A program made the position numbers and the translations under genes. From Stutzerimonas stutzeri KOS6 (GTDB lineage: Bacteria; Pseudomonadota; Gammaproteobacteria; Pseudomonadales; Pseudomonadaceae): a stretch of DNA of 64,000 bases. This document shows positions 37,747 through 46,962 of the stretch, piece by piece (the stretch's first letter is position 1; each line of letters begins with the position of its first letter). The notes beneath the pieces were generated by a model that had not been told where the DNA came from, did not search any database, and worked only from the letters and a program-made list of their open reading frames with translations. Location of the stretch: assembly GCF_000307775.2 (NCBI RefSeq), contig NZ_KK020675.1, positions 747,281-811,280 on the forward strand. Reading direction: 5' to 3'.

Positions 37747-39609
37747 TCAATCCTCGATATCGTTTAGCCGCCGCCCGGCCAGCGCGGCCTTGACGGTGGA
37801 GTCCAGCCGACGCGCGGCAAATGCATCGGTAATCTGGCTCAGACGCTTGGTCTGACGCTCTATGGCAGCGATGTCCTGACTATCGAGCAGCACGCGCAAC
37901 TCGCTCATCTGCTGCTCGATCGCCTCGCGCTCCTCGACAGAAAGCAAGCGGTCACCATCGGCAACCAGGGCCGCCTCGACGGCCTCCAGCAGACGCTGGG
38001 CGTCGACCAGTTGCTCTCTCAAGGCGCGCGCATGCCGATCATCGTCCGCCTTGCGGAACGAGTCCTCGAGCATCCTCGCTATCTCGCCATCGGTCAGACC
38101 GTAGGACGGCTTGACCTGAATGCTGGCCTCCACACCGGACGCCAGCTCGCGGGCGGAAACACTGAGCAGGCCATCGGCATCGACCTGGAAGGTCACGCGA
38201 ATCTTGGCCGCCCCGGCAACCATCGGCGGAATGCCGCGCAGTTCGAAACGGGCCAGCGAACGGCAATCGGCGATCAGCTCGCGCTCACCCTGCAGCACAT
38301 GAATCATCATGGCCGACTGGCCATCCTTGTAGGTGGTGAAGTCCTGCGCGCGGGCAACCGGAATCGTGGTGTTGCGCGGAATGATCTTCTCCATCAGCCC
38401 GCCCATGGTTTCCAACCCCAGTGACAGGGGGATCACATCGAGCAGGAGCAGCTCTTCGCCGTCACGGTTGTTGCCCGCCAGCGTCTCGGCCTGAATCGCC
38501 GCACCAATGGCCACGACCTGATCGGGATCGATGTCGGTGAGCGGCTCGCGTCCAAACAGCTGCCCCACTGCCGTGCGGACCTTCGGCACGCGCGTCGAAC
38601 CACCGACCATGACCACGGCCGTGATCTCCTCCAGCTCGACACCGGAGTCACGCACAGCGCGCCGGCACGATTTGAGGCTACGGGCGATCATCGGCTCGAC
38701 CAGGGCATCGAATGTCTCTCGACGCAACTCCCCCGCCCAGCCGGCATAAGCGATGGCGGCCGCATCGGCAGCACTGAGGCGTTCCTTGGCATCGCAGGCA
38801 ATCTTCAGCAGTTCGCGCTGCTTTCCTGGCTCGAGATCCCCCGAAACGCCTGCCTGCTCGAGAATCCAGCCAGCCACAGCATGATCGAAATCATCGCCAC
38901 CCAGCGCGGTATCGCCACCGGTGGCCAATACTTCGAAGACACCCTTGGTCAGCCGCAGGATGGAAATGTCGAATGTGCCACCGCCCAGATCATAGATGGC
39001 GACCACGCCTTCGGCCTGCCGATCGAGTCCGTAGGCAACGGCTGCAGCGGTCGGCTCGTTGAGCAGGCGCAGCACATTGAGCCCGGCGATACGCGCGGCA
39101 TCCTTGGTCGCCTGACGCTGGGCATCATCGAAGTAGGCCGGCACGGTTATCACCGCACCAACCAGGTCACCACCCAGAGTCGACTCAGCTCGCTGACGCA
39201 GCGTGCGAAGAATTTCGGCAGAAACCTCCACAGGGCTCTTGGCACCCTGAACCGTCTCGATGAACGGCATCTGCGACTCGGCTTCACGGAAGCGATAGGG
39301 CAACTGCTCGCCCAGCTGCTTCACGTCGGCAAGACCACGCCCCATCAGACGCTTGACCGAACTGATGGTATTGAAGGGGTCCGTCGCAGCAGCGAGCCTG
39401 GCCTGCGCACCGACCTCGACGTGATCGGCGTGGTAGCGTACGACCGAAGGCAGGATCACCTGCCCGTCGGCATCGGCCAGCGGCGCGGTAATGCCGCTGC
39501 GCAGCGCAGCGACCAGGGAGTTGGTAGTACCCAGGTCTATTCCGACAGCCAGGCGTCGCTGATGAGGCTGAGGGCTTTGTCCGGGCTCGGCAATCTGAAG
39601 TAAGGCCAT
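37747..39609 (-). CDS. hscA: Hsp70-class iron-sulfur chaperone HscA
   Basis: HscA is the DnaK-like ATPase that works with HscB to release clusters from IscU to target proteins. The 620-residue protein has the Hsp70 signatures [28 protein letters not shown] and [14 protein letters not shown]. The C-terminal substrate-binding domain should recognise the LPPVK motif of IscU, which is present here. ATG 39609 ([12 protein letters not shown]) is chosen over the longer open frame running into hscB. It lies between hscB and fdx. Confidence 0.96.
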   Translation of the reverse strand: MALLQIAEPGQSPQPHQRRLAVGIDLGTTNSLVAALRSGITAPLADADGQVILPSVVRYHADHVEVGAQARLAAATDPFNTISSVKRLMGRGLADVKQLGEQLPYRFREAESQMPFIETVQGAKSPVEVSAEILRTLRQRAESTLGGDLVGAVITVPAYFDDAQRQATKDAARIAGLNVLRLLNEPTAAAVAYGLDRQAEGVVAIYDLGGGTFDISILRLTKGVFEVLATGGDTALGGDDFDHAVAGWILEQAGVSGDLEPGKQRELLKIACDAKERLSAADAAAIAYAGWAGELRRETFDALVEPMIARSLKSCRRAVRDSGVELEEITAVVMVGGSTRVPKVRTAVGQLFGREPLTDIDPDQVVAIGAAIQAETLAGNNRDGEELLLLDVIPLSLGLETMGGLMEKIIPRNTTIPVARAQDFTTYKDGQSAMMIHVLQGERELIADCRSLARFELRGIPPMVAGAAKIRVTFQVDADGLLSVSARELASGVEASIQVKPSYGLTDGEIARMLEDSFRKADDDRHARALREQLVDAQRLLEAVEAALVADGDRLLSVEEREAIEQQMSELRVLLDSQDIAAIERQTKRLSQITDAFAARRLDSTVKAALAGRRLNDIED

Positions 39610-39650
39610 GTCTGTCTGATATCGGGCGCAACGCAGGACGTTGCGCGGGG

Positions 39651-40172
39651 TTAATCGTCGAGGCGCTCTTCGAGTTGGCGCACTTCCTGAGTCAGCTTGT
39701 CGAGAAACTGCATGCGCCGAACCAGACGCTCGGCATCGGTGCGACTGGTCGGCTCCCGCCAGATGCGTGCGAACTCCTCGTTGAGCCCCTGCTGAGCAAG
39801 CTTCAAACGCGCCTTGAACGCCGCCACGCCAGCCAGATCCGCCTGCTCGTGCAAGTCTTCGAGCTCCTCCCGCCACTGCATCTGCTGCATGAGGAAGGCC
39901 GGATCCTGGACGGTGGCCTCCAGCGGCACTTCATGACCCTCGATTGCAAGCAAATAGCGCGCGCGGCGGCTCGGGCTCTTCAGCGTCTGGTAGGCCTCGT
40001 TGAGATTTGCCGAGCGCTCCAGTGCCTGACGCTGCTCGCTTTCGCCAGCATCGGCAAAGCGGTCCGGATGAACCTGGCGGGCAAGCTCGCGATAACGGTC
40101 GGCGAGCAGAGCAAGATCGAGCTCGAACTCAGGCTTCAGGTCGAACAACGCAAAATGGCAAGGAGTTCCCAC
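39651..40172 (-). CDS. hscB: J-domain co-chaperone HscB (GTG start)
   Basis: HscB brings IscU to HscA and stimulates its ATPase. The 173-residue protein has the J-domain HPD motif (QVHPDRFAD) and a C-terminal helical IscU-binding part. No ATG fits; the frame upstream continues into iscA with no family resemblance. GTG 40172 ([16 protein letters not shown]) gives the normal length and stands eight bases after the iscA stop, with GAGGG before it. Confidence 0.93.
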   Translation of the reverse strand: MGTPCHFALFDLKPEFELDLALLADRYRELARQVHPDRFADAGESEQRQALERSANLNEAYQTLKSPSRRARYLLAIEGHEVPLEATVQDPAFLMQQMQWREELEDLHEQADLAGVAAFKARLKLAQQGLNEEFARIWREPTSRTDAERLVRRMQFLDKLTQEVRQLEERLDD

Positions 40173-40179
40173 GGCACCC

Positions 40180-40503
40180 TCAGATATTGAAGCTCTCGCC
40201 GCAGCCACACTCGCCGCGCACGTTCGGGTTGTTGAACTTGAAGCCCTCGTTGAGGCCCTCACGAACGAAGTCGAGCTCGGTTCCGTCAAGATACACAAGG
40301 CTTTTGGGATCGATGATCACCCTCACCCCATGACTTTCGAACACAGCATCTTCGGCTGCAGTTTCGTCGACGAACTCGAGCACGTAAGCCAATCCGGAGC
40401 AACCGGTGGTGCGCACTCCCAGCCTCACGCCCACACCCCTACCCCGTCCATCCAGCGAGCGGCGGACATGCTGGGCTGCAGCGGGCGTCATGGTGATAGC
40501 CAT
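40180..40503 (-). CDS. iscA: A-type iron-sulfur carrier IscA
   Basis: IscA carries clusters or iron to 4Fe-4S targets. The 107-residue protein has the three invariant cysteines Cys35 (TGCSG), Cys99 and Cys101 (ECGCGESF) of the HesB family and the [11 protein letters not shown] tail. It lies between iscU and hscB in the canonical isc order. Confidence 0.96.
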   Translation of the reverse strand: MAITMTPAAAQHVRRSLDGRGRGVGVRLGVRTTGCSGLAYVLEFVDETAAEDAVFESHGVRVIIDPKSLVYLDGTELDFVREGLNEGFKFNNPNVRGECGCGESFNI

Positions 40504-40517
40504 CGCAACCTACCTCC

Positions 40518-40904
40518 TTAAAGCAGACCTTTCTTCTCGCGATAATCGCGCACGGCTGCCTTGATCGCATCTTCGGCCAGCACCGAGCAGTGAATCTTGA
40601 CTGGCGGCAGCGCCAGCTCTTCAGCCAGCTGCGTGTTCTTGATGGTTTCGGCCTCTTCGAGCGTCTTGCCTTTCATCCACTCGGTTGCCAGCGAACTGGA
40701 CGCGATAGCGGAACCGCAACCGTAGGTCTTGAACTTGGCATCTTCGATCACGCCCTGCTCGTTGACCTTGATCTGCAGGCGCATCACATCCCCACAGGCC
40801 GGCGCGCCAACCATGCCGGTACCGATGCTCGGATCTTCCGCGTCGAACTTGCCGACGTTGCGCGGGTTTTCGTAGTGGTCGATGACCTTATCGCTGTATG
40901 CCAT
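40518..40904 (-). CDS. iscU: Iron-sulfur cluster scaffold IscU
   Basis: IscU is the scaffold on which IscS-derived sulfur and iron form 2Fe-2S clusters. The 128-residue protein has Cys37 and Asp39 (GAPACGDVM), Cys63 (YGCGSAI) and Cys106 (KIHCSVLAEDAI). The HscA-binding LPPVK spans residues 99-103. It starts 42 bases after the iscS stop. Confidence 0.97.
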   Translation of the reverse strand: MAYSDKVIDHYENPRNVGKFDAEDPSIGTGMVGAPACGDVMRLQIKVNEQGVIEDAKFKTYGCGSAIASSSLATEWMKGKTLEEAETIKNTQLAEELALPPVKIHCSVLAEDAIKAAVRDYREKKGLL

Positions 40905-40946
40905 GGTGAAATCCTCTCTAGATCAGGCTATGCGGCTCGACGCCGG

Positions 40947-42161
40947 TCAGTGGGCCTGCCACTCGACCTTGGAAATATCGACGCCTTCTTTGAACATGTC
41001 CCACAGGGGCGAAAGCTCTCGCAGCTTGGTCACGGCCTCGCATACTTTCTGCGCTGCGTAGTCGATTTCTTCCTCGGTCGTGAATCGGCCAAAGGTGAAA
41101 CGAATGGAGCTGTGCGCCAGTTCGTCGTTGCGGCCCAGCGCACGCAATACATACGACGGCTCAAGCGACGCGGAGGTGCACGCAGAACCGGAAGAGACAG
41201 CCAGATCCTTGAGCGCCATGATCAGCGACTCGCCCTCAACATAGTTGAAGCTGAGATTGAGATTGTGCGGAACCCGGGCAGTCATGCTGCCGTTGACGTA
41301 CAGCTCTTCCAGATGCTCGACCTGCTTGAAGAAGCGATCGCGCAGCGTCCGGACGCGCTCGTTTTCCTGAGCCATTTCCACCTTCGCAAGATGGAAGGCT
41401 TCACCCATGCCAACCAGCTGATGGGTGGCCAGGGTACCGGAGCGCATGCCCCGCTCGTGACCGCCACCATGCATCTGGGCTTCCAGACGCACACGCGGCT
41501 TGCGGCGAACATAGAGCGCACCGACACCTTTCGGCCCGTAGGTCTTGTGCGCCGAGAAGGACATCAGATCGACCTTCAGTTTTTCCAGATCGATCTCCAC
41601 CTTGCCGGTGGACTGGGCCGCATCGACATGGAACAGGATGCCGCGGGCGCGTGTGAGCTCGCCGATGGCCGCGATGTCGTTGATGGTGCCGATCTCGTTG
41701 TTCACATGCATCACCGACACGAGAATGGTGTCGTCACGCAGCGCCGCCTCGACCATCTCGGGCGTAACGAGGCCGTCTTCACCCGGCTCGATGTAAGTGA
41801 CTTCGAACCCCTCACGCTCGAGCTGGCGAGTGGTATCAAGTACCGCCTTGTGCTCGATCTTGGTGGTAACGATGTGCTTGCCCTTCGACGCGTAGAAATG
41901 CGCCACACCCTTGATGGCCAGGTTGTCCGACTCTGTCGCACCCGAGGTCCAGACGATCTCGCGCGGATCGGCGTTGACCAGCTCGGCCACCTGGCGACGT
42001 GCATTCTCCGCCGCCTCCTCGGCCTTCCAGCCGAAGGCATGAGAACGCGAGGCCGGATTACCGAAATTGCCTTCATTCGTAAGGCACTCGATCATCTTGG
42101 CGGCGACGCGTGAATCCACCGGGGTGGTCGCAGAATAGTCCAGGTAAATCGGCAATTTCAT
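40947..42161 (-). CDS. iscS: Cysteine desulfurase IscS
   Basis: IscS takes sulfur from cysteine for iron-sulfur clusters and thiolated tRNAs. The 404-residue PLP enzyme has the Schiff-base lysine at residue 206 ([10 protein letters not shown]) and the flexible catalytic loop Cys328 ([19 protein letters not shown]). Length and start [16 protein letters not shown] match the E. coli enzyme. It follows iscR by 31 bases. Confidence 0.97.
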   Translation of the reverse strand: MKLPIYLDYSATTPVDSRVAAKMIECLTNEGNFGNPASRSHAFGWKAEEAAENARRQVAELVNADPREIVWTSGATESDNLAIKGVAHFYASKGKHIVTTKIEHKAVLDTTRQLEREGFEVTYIEPGEDGLVTPEMVEAALRDDTILVSVMHVNNEIGTINDIAAIGELTRARGILFHVDAAQSTGKVEIDLEKLKVDLMSFSAHKTYGPKGVGALYVRRKPRVRLEAQMHGGGHERGMRSGTLATHQLVGMGEAFHLAKVEMAQENERVRTLRDRFFKQVEHLEELYVNGSMTARVPHNLNLSFNYVEGESLIMALKDLAVSSGSACTSASLEPSYVLRALGRNDELAHSSIRFTFGRFTTEEEIDYAAQKVCEAVTKLRELSPLWDMFKEGVDISKVEWQAH

Positions 42162-42192
42162 TCAGATATCTCCTATCAGGCAGTCGCCCTGC

Positions 42193-42684
42193 TCATTCGA
42201 CGGCGGACGCTTCTATCTTGTCCATCTGCGGCAACTTACCGCCGGCCTTGCGCATGTCCTGGCGCAGGGCGACTTGTTGCACGTCCTGGCGATTGACCAG
42301 GTCGGCCAGACTGATGCCGCTGAGGAATTCGTGGATCCGATCACTGAGGTCACACCACAGATGATGGGTAAGACAGGTGTCGCCGGAGTGACATCCACCC
42401 AGCCCCTGGCAGCGCGTAGCATCGACCGACTCATTGACTGCATCGATCACCTGAGCCACCTGGATACCGGCCATGTCGCGCGAGAGCTGATAGCCCCCAC
42501 CAGGACCACGCACACTGGTAACCAGGCTGCTGCGACGAAGCTTCGCGAACAGTTGTTCGAGATAAGAAAGCGAAATTCCCTGCCGCTCGGAAATGTCGGC
42601 CAGGGAAACCGGCCCATGCTGCGCATGCAACGCCAGATCGAGCATGGCAGTGACGGCATAACGGCCTTTGGTGGTTAATCGCAT
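42193..42684 (-). CDS. iscR: Iron-sulfur-responsive regulator IscR
   Basis: IscR is an Rrf2-family 2Fe-2S repressor that senses cluster status and controls the isc operon. The 163-residue protein has a winged-helix N-terminus ([20 protein letters not shown]) and cluster ligands Cys92, Cys98 and Cys104 ([15 protein letters not shown]) plus His107. An IscR-box-like sequence overlaps its own promoter (42716-42748), as expected for autorepression. First gene of the isc operon. Confidence 0.97.
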   Translation of the reverse strand: MRLTTKGRYAVTAMLDLALHAQHGPVSLADISERQGISLSYLEQLFAKLRRSSLVTSVRGPGGGYQLSRDMAGIQVAQVIDAVNESVDATRCQGLGGCHSGDTCLTHHLWCDLSDRIHEFLSGISLADLVNRQDVQQVALRQDMRKAGGKLPQMDKIEASAVE

Positions 42685-42715
42685 CGGTCTGCACCAAGCA
42701 TTACGGTTTGATGCG

Positions 42716-42744
42716 ATTATGCAATTCCCGAGTATTTAAGTCAA
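42716..42744 (-). promoter_or_regulatory. Promoter of the isc operon
   Basis: On the minus strand, TTGACT (42739-42744) and CATAAT (42716-42721) are separated by 17 bases. The start point near 42709 gives an iscR leader of about 25 bases. The -35 lies within an IscR-box-like sequence. Confidence 0.75.
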
Positions 42745-42748
42745 CTAT
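42724..42748 (-). promoter_or_regulatory. Type 1 IscR box overlapping the iscR -35 element
   Basis: The minus-strand 25-mer at 42724-42748 begins ATAGTTGACTTAAAT and ends ACTCGGGAAT. It matches the type 1 IscR consensus (ATASYYGACTRWWWYAGTCRRSTAT, from E. coli work) at all but about three positions. A weaker half-match containing TGACTGATTT lies just upstream at 42751-42771. The box covers the -35, which supports autorepression by holo-IscR. Confidence 0.7.
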
Positions 42749-42851
42749 AAGACCTATTAAATCAGTCAGGCTTTACTCGCTGCGCACTCGGAATTACCTG
42801 CCAACCGACAACCGCGGCCGAATGATATCAGCTGCGACCGGACCCCGCACT

Positions 42852-43625
42852 TCAGGTGCGCGGCTCACCATCAGACTTCACCTCGACGAAGTCCTCTTCG
42901 CGCAACTCGGGGAGCTCCTTGGCGCAGTAGTCGCTGCCTAACGCCTTGAGCGCACCACACATACCCTCCAGCCGCTCCTCCACCGCCTGCACATGATCGA
43001 GCAACTGGCCGATTGCCCGCGCAACCGGATCAGGCATGTCTTCGCTGACGCCATAGGCATCGAAGCCGATCTTCTCTGCAATGGCCTTGCGCCTGGCCTC
43101 CTGCTCGTCATTGGTCTTGACGATGATGCGCCCGGGAATTCCCACGGCAGTGGCACCGGGCGGCACTTCGCGAGTGACCACCGCATTGGAACCGATCTTC
43201 GCGCCCGCGCCGACAGTGAAGGGGCCGAGAATCTTGGCGCCCGCCCCGACGATCACCCCATCCTCAAGCGTGGGATGTCGCTTACCCTTGTTCCAACTGG
43301 TGCCGCCGAGCGTCACGCCGTGATAGAGCGTCACGTCATCACCGATCTCCGCCGTCTCCCCGATCACGATACCCATCCCGTGATCGATGAAGAAACGGCG
43401 CCCGATCCTCGCGCCGGGGTGGATTTCGATTCCGGTCAGCCAGCGCGCGAGATTCGAGGACATGCGCGCCAGCCACTTCCAATCGTGCAACCACAACCAA
43501 TGCGAGAGCCGGTGAATCCAGATGGCATGCAAGCCCGGATAGCAGGTCAGGACTTCGAACGCATTGCGTGCCGCCGGATCGCGATGAAATACGCTCTGGA
43601 TATCTTCGCGCATGCGTTCGAACAT
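42852..43625 (-). CDS. cysE: Serine O-acetyltransferase (short form), isc-linked
   Basis: This 257-residue CysE belongs to the shorter Gram-positive/plant-like type and lies upstream of iscR, a conserved pseudomonad arrangement that supplies cysteine for cluster sulfur. The hexapeptide domain reads [20 protein letters not shown] with catalytic His82, then [23 protein letters not shown] 43625 overlaps the trmJ stop (TGATG), so the two are coupled. It differs strongly from the long-form cysE at 26959. Confidence 0.94.
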   Translation of the reverse strand: MFERMREDIQSVFHRDPAARNAFEVLTCYPGLHAIWIHRLSHWLWLHDWKWLARMSSNLARWLTGIEIHPGARIGRRFFIDHGMGIVIGETAEIGDDVTLYHGVTLGGTSWNKGKRHPTLEDGVIVGAGAKILGPFTVGAGAKIGSNAVVTREVPPGATAVGIPGRIIVKTNDEQEARRKAIAEKIGFDAYGVSEDMPDPVARAIGQLLDHVQAVEERLEGMCGALKALGSDYCAKELPELREEDFVEVKSDGEPRT

Positions 43626-44401
43626 CAATCATTTCTCCGCTTGTGAGGCTCGCCGCGAGCGGCCTTCTGTGTTTCGGTGAGAATACCGCGCAAGATGTTC
43701 ATTTCCAGCTTGCTGATACCACTGCGCCCGTAGAGCCGGCGCAAGCGTGGCATCAGGTGCCGCGGCTTGGCAGGATCGAGAAAACCGATATCGACCAGAG
43801 TCTGCTCGAGGTGGCCGAAATAGTTCTCCAGCTCATCGACGGTAACCGGCTGAGCGTCCAGCATCGCGGTGGTTTCCAGCTTCTCCACCTTGGTCGGGCG
43901 ACCTTCGGCAGCCAGCCAGGCCATGCGCACTTCGTAACTCAGCACCTGCACGGCCGCTGCAAGATTCAACGAACTGAATTCGGGATCAGAGGGAATGTGC
44001 ACATGAAACTGGCAGCGCTGCAGCTCTTCATTGGTCAACCCGGCATATTCGCGACCAAAAACCAGCGCCACTTCACTTCCCGAAGCGGCCTGCTCCACCG
44101 ATACTGACGCGCATTCGCGAGGGTCGAGTAGCGGCCAGGGAATGCGCCGATCACGCGCACTGGTGCCAAGCACCAGGCTGCAGCCGACCAATGCCTGTTC
44201 CAGCGTATCGACGACCTGTGCGGCGTCGAGAATGTCGGTTGCGCCGGACGCCCGGGCGACGGCATCGGAGCTCGGAAAGTCTTCCGGATCGACCAGCACC
44301 AGCCGCGACAGTCCCATGTTCTTCATGGCACGGGCAGCGCCACCGATGTTGCCGGCGTGACTGGTATTGACCAGCACCACACGAATGTTCTGCAACGACA
44401 C
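43625..44401 (-). CDS. trmJ: tRNA (cytidine/uridine-2'-O-)-methyltransferase TrmJ
   Basis: TrmJ methylates the ribose at position 32 of tRNAs. The 258-residue SPOUT-family protein has the N-terminal TrmD-like knot ([35 protein letters not shown]), the SAM-binding [20 protein letters not shown] and the C-terminal helical extension. There is no family-length ATG start; GTG 44401 is chosen (TTG 44395 is the alternative). It overlaps cysE. Confidence 0.92.
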   Translation of the reverse strand: MSLQNIRVVLVNTSHAGNIGGAARAMKNMGLSRLVLVDPEDFPSSDAVARASGATDILDAAQVVDTLEQALVGCSLVLGTSARDRRIPWPLLDPRECASVSVEQAASGSEVALVFGREYAGLTNEELQRCQFHVHIPSDPEFSSLNLAAAVQVLSYEVRMAWLAAEGRPTKVEKLETTAMLDAQPVTVDELENYFGHLEQTLVDIGFLDPAKPRHLMPRLRRLYGRSGISKLEMNILRGILTETQKAARGEPHKRRND

Positions 44402-44554
44402 AATGATTCTCTGCCTGAAAGCGAGCGGAAAGCTTACAGGAAGCAGCGCTCGATCCGCCATCCGCGCCCCTGCTGGTGGCGCCGGTGCCCCTACATGCAA
44501 CGGCGCTTTCCTGATAGAATTTCGCGCTTTCTTTAACGACCAGGTAATTGATCC

Positions 44555-45370
44555 ATGCAGCCCATGCTGAATATCGCGCTGCGCGCCGCCCGCAGCGCCG
44601 GCGAACTGATTGTCCGTTCCACCGATCGCCTGGACACAATCTCGGTCAACGAGAAAGAAGCGAAGGATTACGTCACCGAAATCGACAAGGCCGCCGAACA
44701 ATGCATCATCAATGCATTGCGCAAGGCCTACCCGAATCACGGCATCCTTGGCGAGGAAGGCGGGCTGCTCGAAGGAACCGGTGATGGCGCCGATTACCTG
44801 TGGATCATCGACCCGCTGGACGGCACCACCAACTTCGTTCGCGGCATACCGCACTACGCCGTCAGCATCGCCTGCAAATATCGTGGACGCCTGGAACACG
44901 CCGTCATTATCGACCCTGTACGCCAGGAAGAATTCACCGCCAGCCGCGGCCGCGGCGCAGCCCTGAACGGCCGGCGCCTGCGTGTCAGCTCGCGCAAGAG
45001 CCTGGACGGCGCACTGCTCGGCACCGGCTTTCCGTTCAAGGATGGCCAGATGGACAACCTGGACAGCTACCTGAACATGTTCCGCAGCCTGGTCGGCCAG
45101 ACCTCCGGCCTACGTCGCGCCGGCGCTGCCAGCCTCGACCTGGCCTATGTCGCCGCAGGCCGCTTCGACGCGTTCTGGGAGTTCGGCCTCTCCGAGTGGG
45201 ATATGGCGGCAGGCGCACTGCTGATCCAGGAAGCCGGTGGCCTGGTGAGCGACTTCAGCGGCGGGCACGACTTCCTGGAAAAGGGGCAGATCGTTGCCGG
45301 CAACACCAAATGCTTCAAGGCGGTACTGACCACGATCCAGCCATATCTGACGCCTTCCCTGAAGCGCTGA
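44555..45370 (+). CDS. suhB: Inositol-1-monophosphatase SuhB
   Basis: SuhB hydrolyses inositol monophosphate and acts as a ribosome-associated antitermination factor for rRNA; in pseudomonads it affects virulence regulation. The 271-residue protein has metal-site motifs GEEGG (Glu67-Glu68) and IDPLDGTTNF (Asp86) and the C-terminal SEWDMAAGALLIQEAGG. The start MQPMLNIALRAARSAGELI matches the family. It is divergent from trmJ and followed by a strong terminator. Confidence 0.95.
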   Translation: MQPMLNIALRAARSAGELIVRSTDRLDTISVNEKEAKDYVTEIDKAAEQCIINALRKAYPNHGILGEEGGLLEGTGDGADYLWIIDPLDGTTNFVRGIPHYAVSIACKYRGRLEHAVIIDPVRQEEFTASRGRGAALNGRRLRVSSRKSLDGALLGTGFPFKDGQMDNLDSYLNMFRSLVGQTSGLRRAGAASLDLAYVAAGRFDAFWEFGLSEWDMAAGALLIQEAGGLVSDFSGGHDFLEKGQIVAGNTKCFKAVLTTIQPYLTPSLKR

Positions 45371-45384
45371 GAATGGTAGCGATA

Positions 45385-45413
45385 AAAAACGCCCCAATGG
45401 GGCGTTTCTTTTT
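45385..45413 (+). terminator. Bidirectional terminator after suhB
   Basis: The stem AACGCCCC-AAT-GGGGCGTT (45388-45406) is preceded by an A-run and followed by TTCTTTTT, so it can end suhB on the plus strand and the glycine-zipper gene on the minus strand. Confidence 0.85.
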
Positions 45414-45428
45414 GCACGACCGCTCAAC

Positions 45429-45962
45429 TCACTGCTGCGACAGCAACAACTGCCCATCCTGCACCGGAATCTGGCTACCTGGATCGCGATCCATCCGCAC
45501 ACGACCGACCTTGCCGGCAAGGTCGTACTTCACGTCGTAGCCGACGATCTTGTCATGCGTATCGGTAACCGTGCTGCAACGCGTTTCGGTAGTGGTGTAG
45601 GTGCTGTTGGCCTGCATCCTACCCTGCACCTGATTGCCGGCGTAGCCGCCTCCGACCGCACCGGCGACCGTCGCAATCTTCTTGCCGGTGCCGCCACCGA
45701 TTTGATTACCGAGCAGACCACCAACCACTGCCCCCACCGCCGTGCCTGCAATGCGATGCTGATCCTGTGCTGGTTTCTGCCGAGTGACCGTGACGTCCTT
45801 GCAGACTTCACGCGGAGTCCGAATAGTTTCCTTGATGGGCTCCACTGCCAGCACCTCGGCGAATTTCGGCCCGCGATCAACCAGACTATAAGTAGCGAAA
45901 GCGCCGCCAGCCGTGGCGACCACCACTCCAAGTGCCGTACCGACCAACATGGACTTGTTCAC
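45429..45962 (-). CDS. Glycine-zipper 2TM domain lipoprotein-like envelope protein
   Basis: The 177-residue protein begins with a hydrophobic export segment (MLVGTALGVVVATAGGAFAT). It contains a glycine-zipper 2TM domain about residues 70-112 (GTAVGAVVGGLLGNQIGGGT, AGAVGGGYAGNQVQGRM), as in SlyB/YmgG-like proteins. There is no lipobox Cys. The C-terminal domain has paired Cys (EVCKDV, ETRCSTV) and GYDVKYDLAGKVGRVRMDR. Exact function is unknown. It faces secF across a 76-base gap and converges on suhB. Confidence 0.85.
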   Translation of the reverse strand: MNKSMLVGTALGVVVATAGGAFATYSLVDRGPKFAEVLAVEPIKETIRTPREVCKDVTVTRQKPAQDQHRIAGTAVGAVVGGLLGNQIGGGTGKKIATVAGAVGGGYAGNQVQGRMQANSTYTTTETRCSTVTDTHDKIVGYDVKYDLAGKVGRVRMDRDPGSQIPVQDGQLLLSQQ

Positions 45963-46038
45963 TGTGACTTCCTCTTCCTTCGGGCTGCGCCCGCTCCGCA
46001 GCCTTGGACTACTCCAGGCTGCGGAAGTTCGAAGAAGA

Positions 46039-46950
46039 TCAGGGACGCTCGTCCGCTTCCTCTTCCACCACTGGCGGAATCAGGTCATCACGGGTGAGCT
46101 TCAGCCAGACGAGCAGCATGCCTGCGACATAGACCGACGAGTAGGTGCCCGCCCCTACGCCGATCAACAGCGCCAGTGAGAAGCCCCACAGATTCTCGCC
46201 ACCAAAAACCATGAGCGCGCCAACCGCCAGCAGCGTGGATACCGAAGTAGCCATGGTGCGCAGCAAGGTTTGCGTGGTGGAGATATTGATGTTTTCCAGC
46301 AGCTCCGCCTTGCGCAGCATGCGGAAGTTCTCGCGGATTCGGTCAAAGATGACGATCGTGTCGTTCAGCGAATAACCGATCACCGCCAGCACTGCGGCAA
46401 GCACGGTCAGATCGAACGAGATCTGGAAGAAGGAAAACACGCCCAGCACGACGATCACGTCGTGGAAGAGCGACAGCACGGCCCCCAGACCGAACTTCCA
46501 CTGAAAGCGGAAGGCCACGTAAACCAGAATGCCGCCGAGCGCGAGCAGCATGCCGAGGCCGCCCTGGTCACGCAGCTCTTCGCCCACCGCAGGCCCGACG
46601 AACTCGACTCGCTTGACGCTGACCGAGTTGGCACTGTCGGCGCTGCGCAAAGCGTCAGCGATGCGCTCACCCAGCTGCGGATCATCACCCGGCATGCGTA
46701 CCAGCACGTCAGTGGTCGCACCGAAGCTCTGCACCACAGCGTCAGCAAACCCGGATTGCTCCAACTGCCCACGCACCTGTTCGAGTTCAACCGGGCGCTC
46801 ATAGCCGAGTTCGATCAGCGTACCGCCGGTAAAATCGAGGCCGAAATTGAGCCCCTTTACCGCCAGACTCGCCAGCGAGGCGACCGTTAGAAGCACGGTG
46901 AGGGCAAATGCCGCATGCCGAACGCCCATGAAATTGATTACGCGTTTCAT
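46039..46950 (-). CDS. secF: Protein-export membrane protein SecF
   Basis: SecF with SecD uses proton motive force to complete protein translocation. The 303-residue protein has six transmembrane helices, a periplasmic domain after TM1 with the LNFGLDFTGGTLIEL motif, and the typical MLLALGGILVYVAFRFQWKF helix. It starts 12 bases after secD, in the standard yajC-secD-secF operon. Confidence 0.97.
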   Translation of the reverse strand: MKRVINFMGVRHAAFALTVLLTVASLASLAVKGLNFGLDFTGGTLIELGYERPVELEQVRGQLEQSGFADAVVQSFGATTDVLVRMPGDDPQLGERIADALRSADSANSVSVKRVEFVGPAVGEELRDQGGLGMLLALGGILVYVAFRFQWKFGLGAVLSLFHDVIVVLGVFSFFQISFDLTVLAAVLAVIGYSLNDTIVIFDRIRENFRMLRKAELLENINISTTQTLLRTMATSVSTLLAVGALMVFGGENLWGFSLALLIGVGAGTYSSVYVAGMLLVWLKLTRDDLIPPVVEEEADERP

Positions 46951-46962
46951 CGTGCTAGCCCC

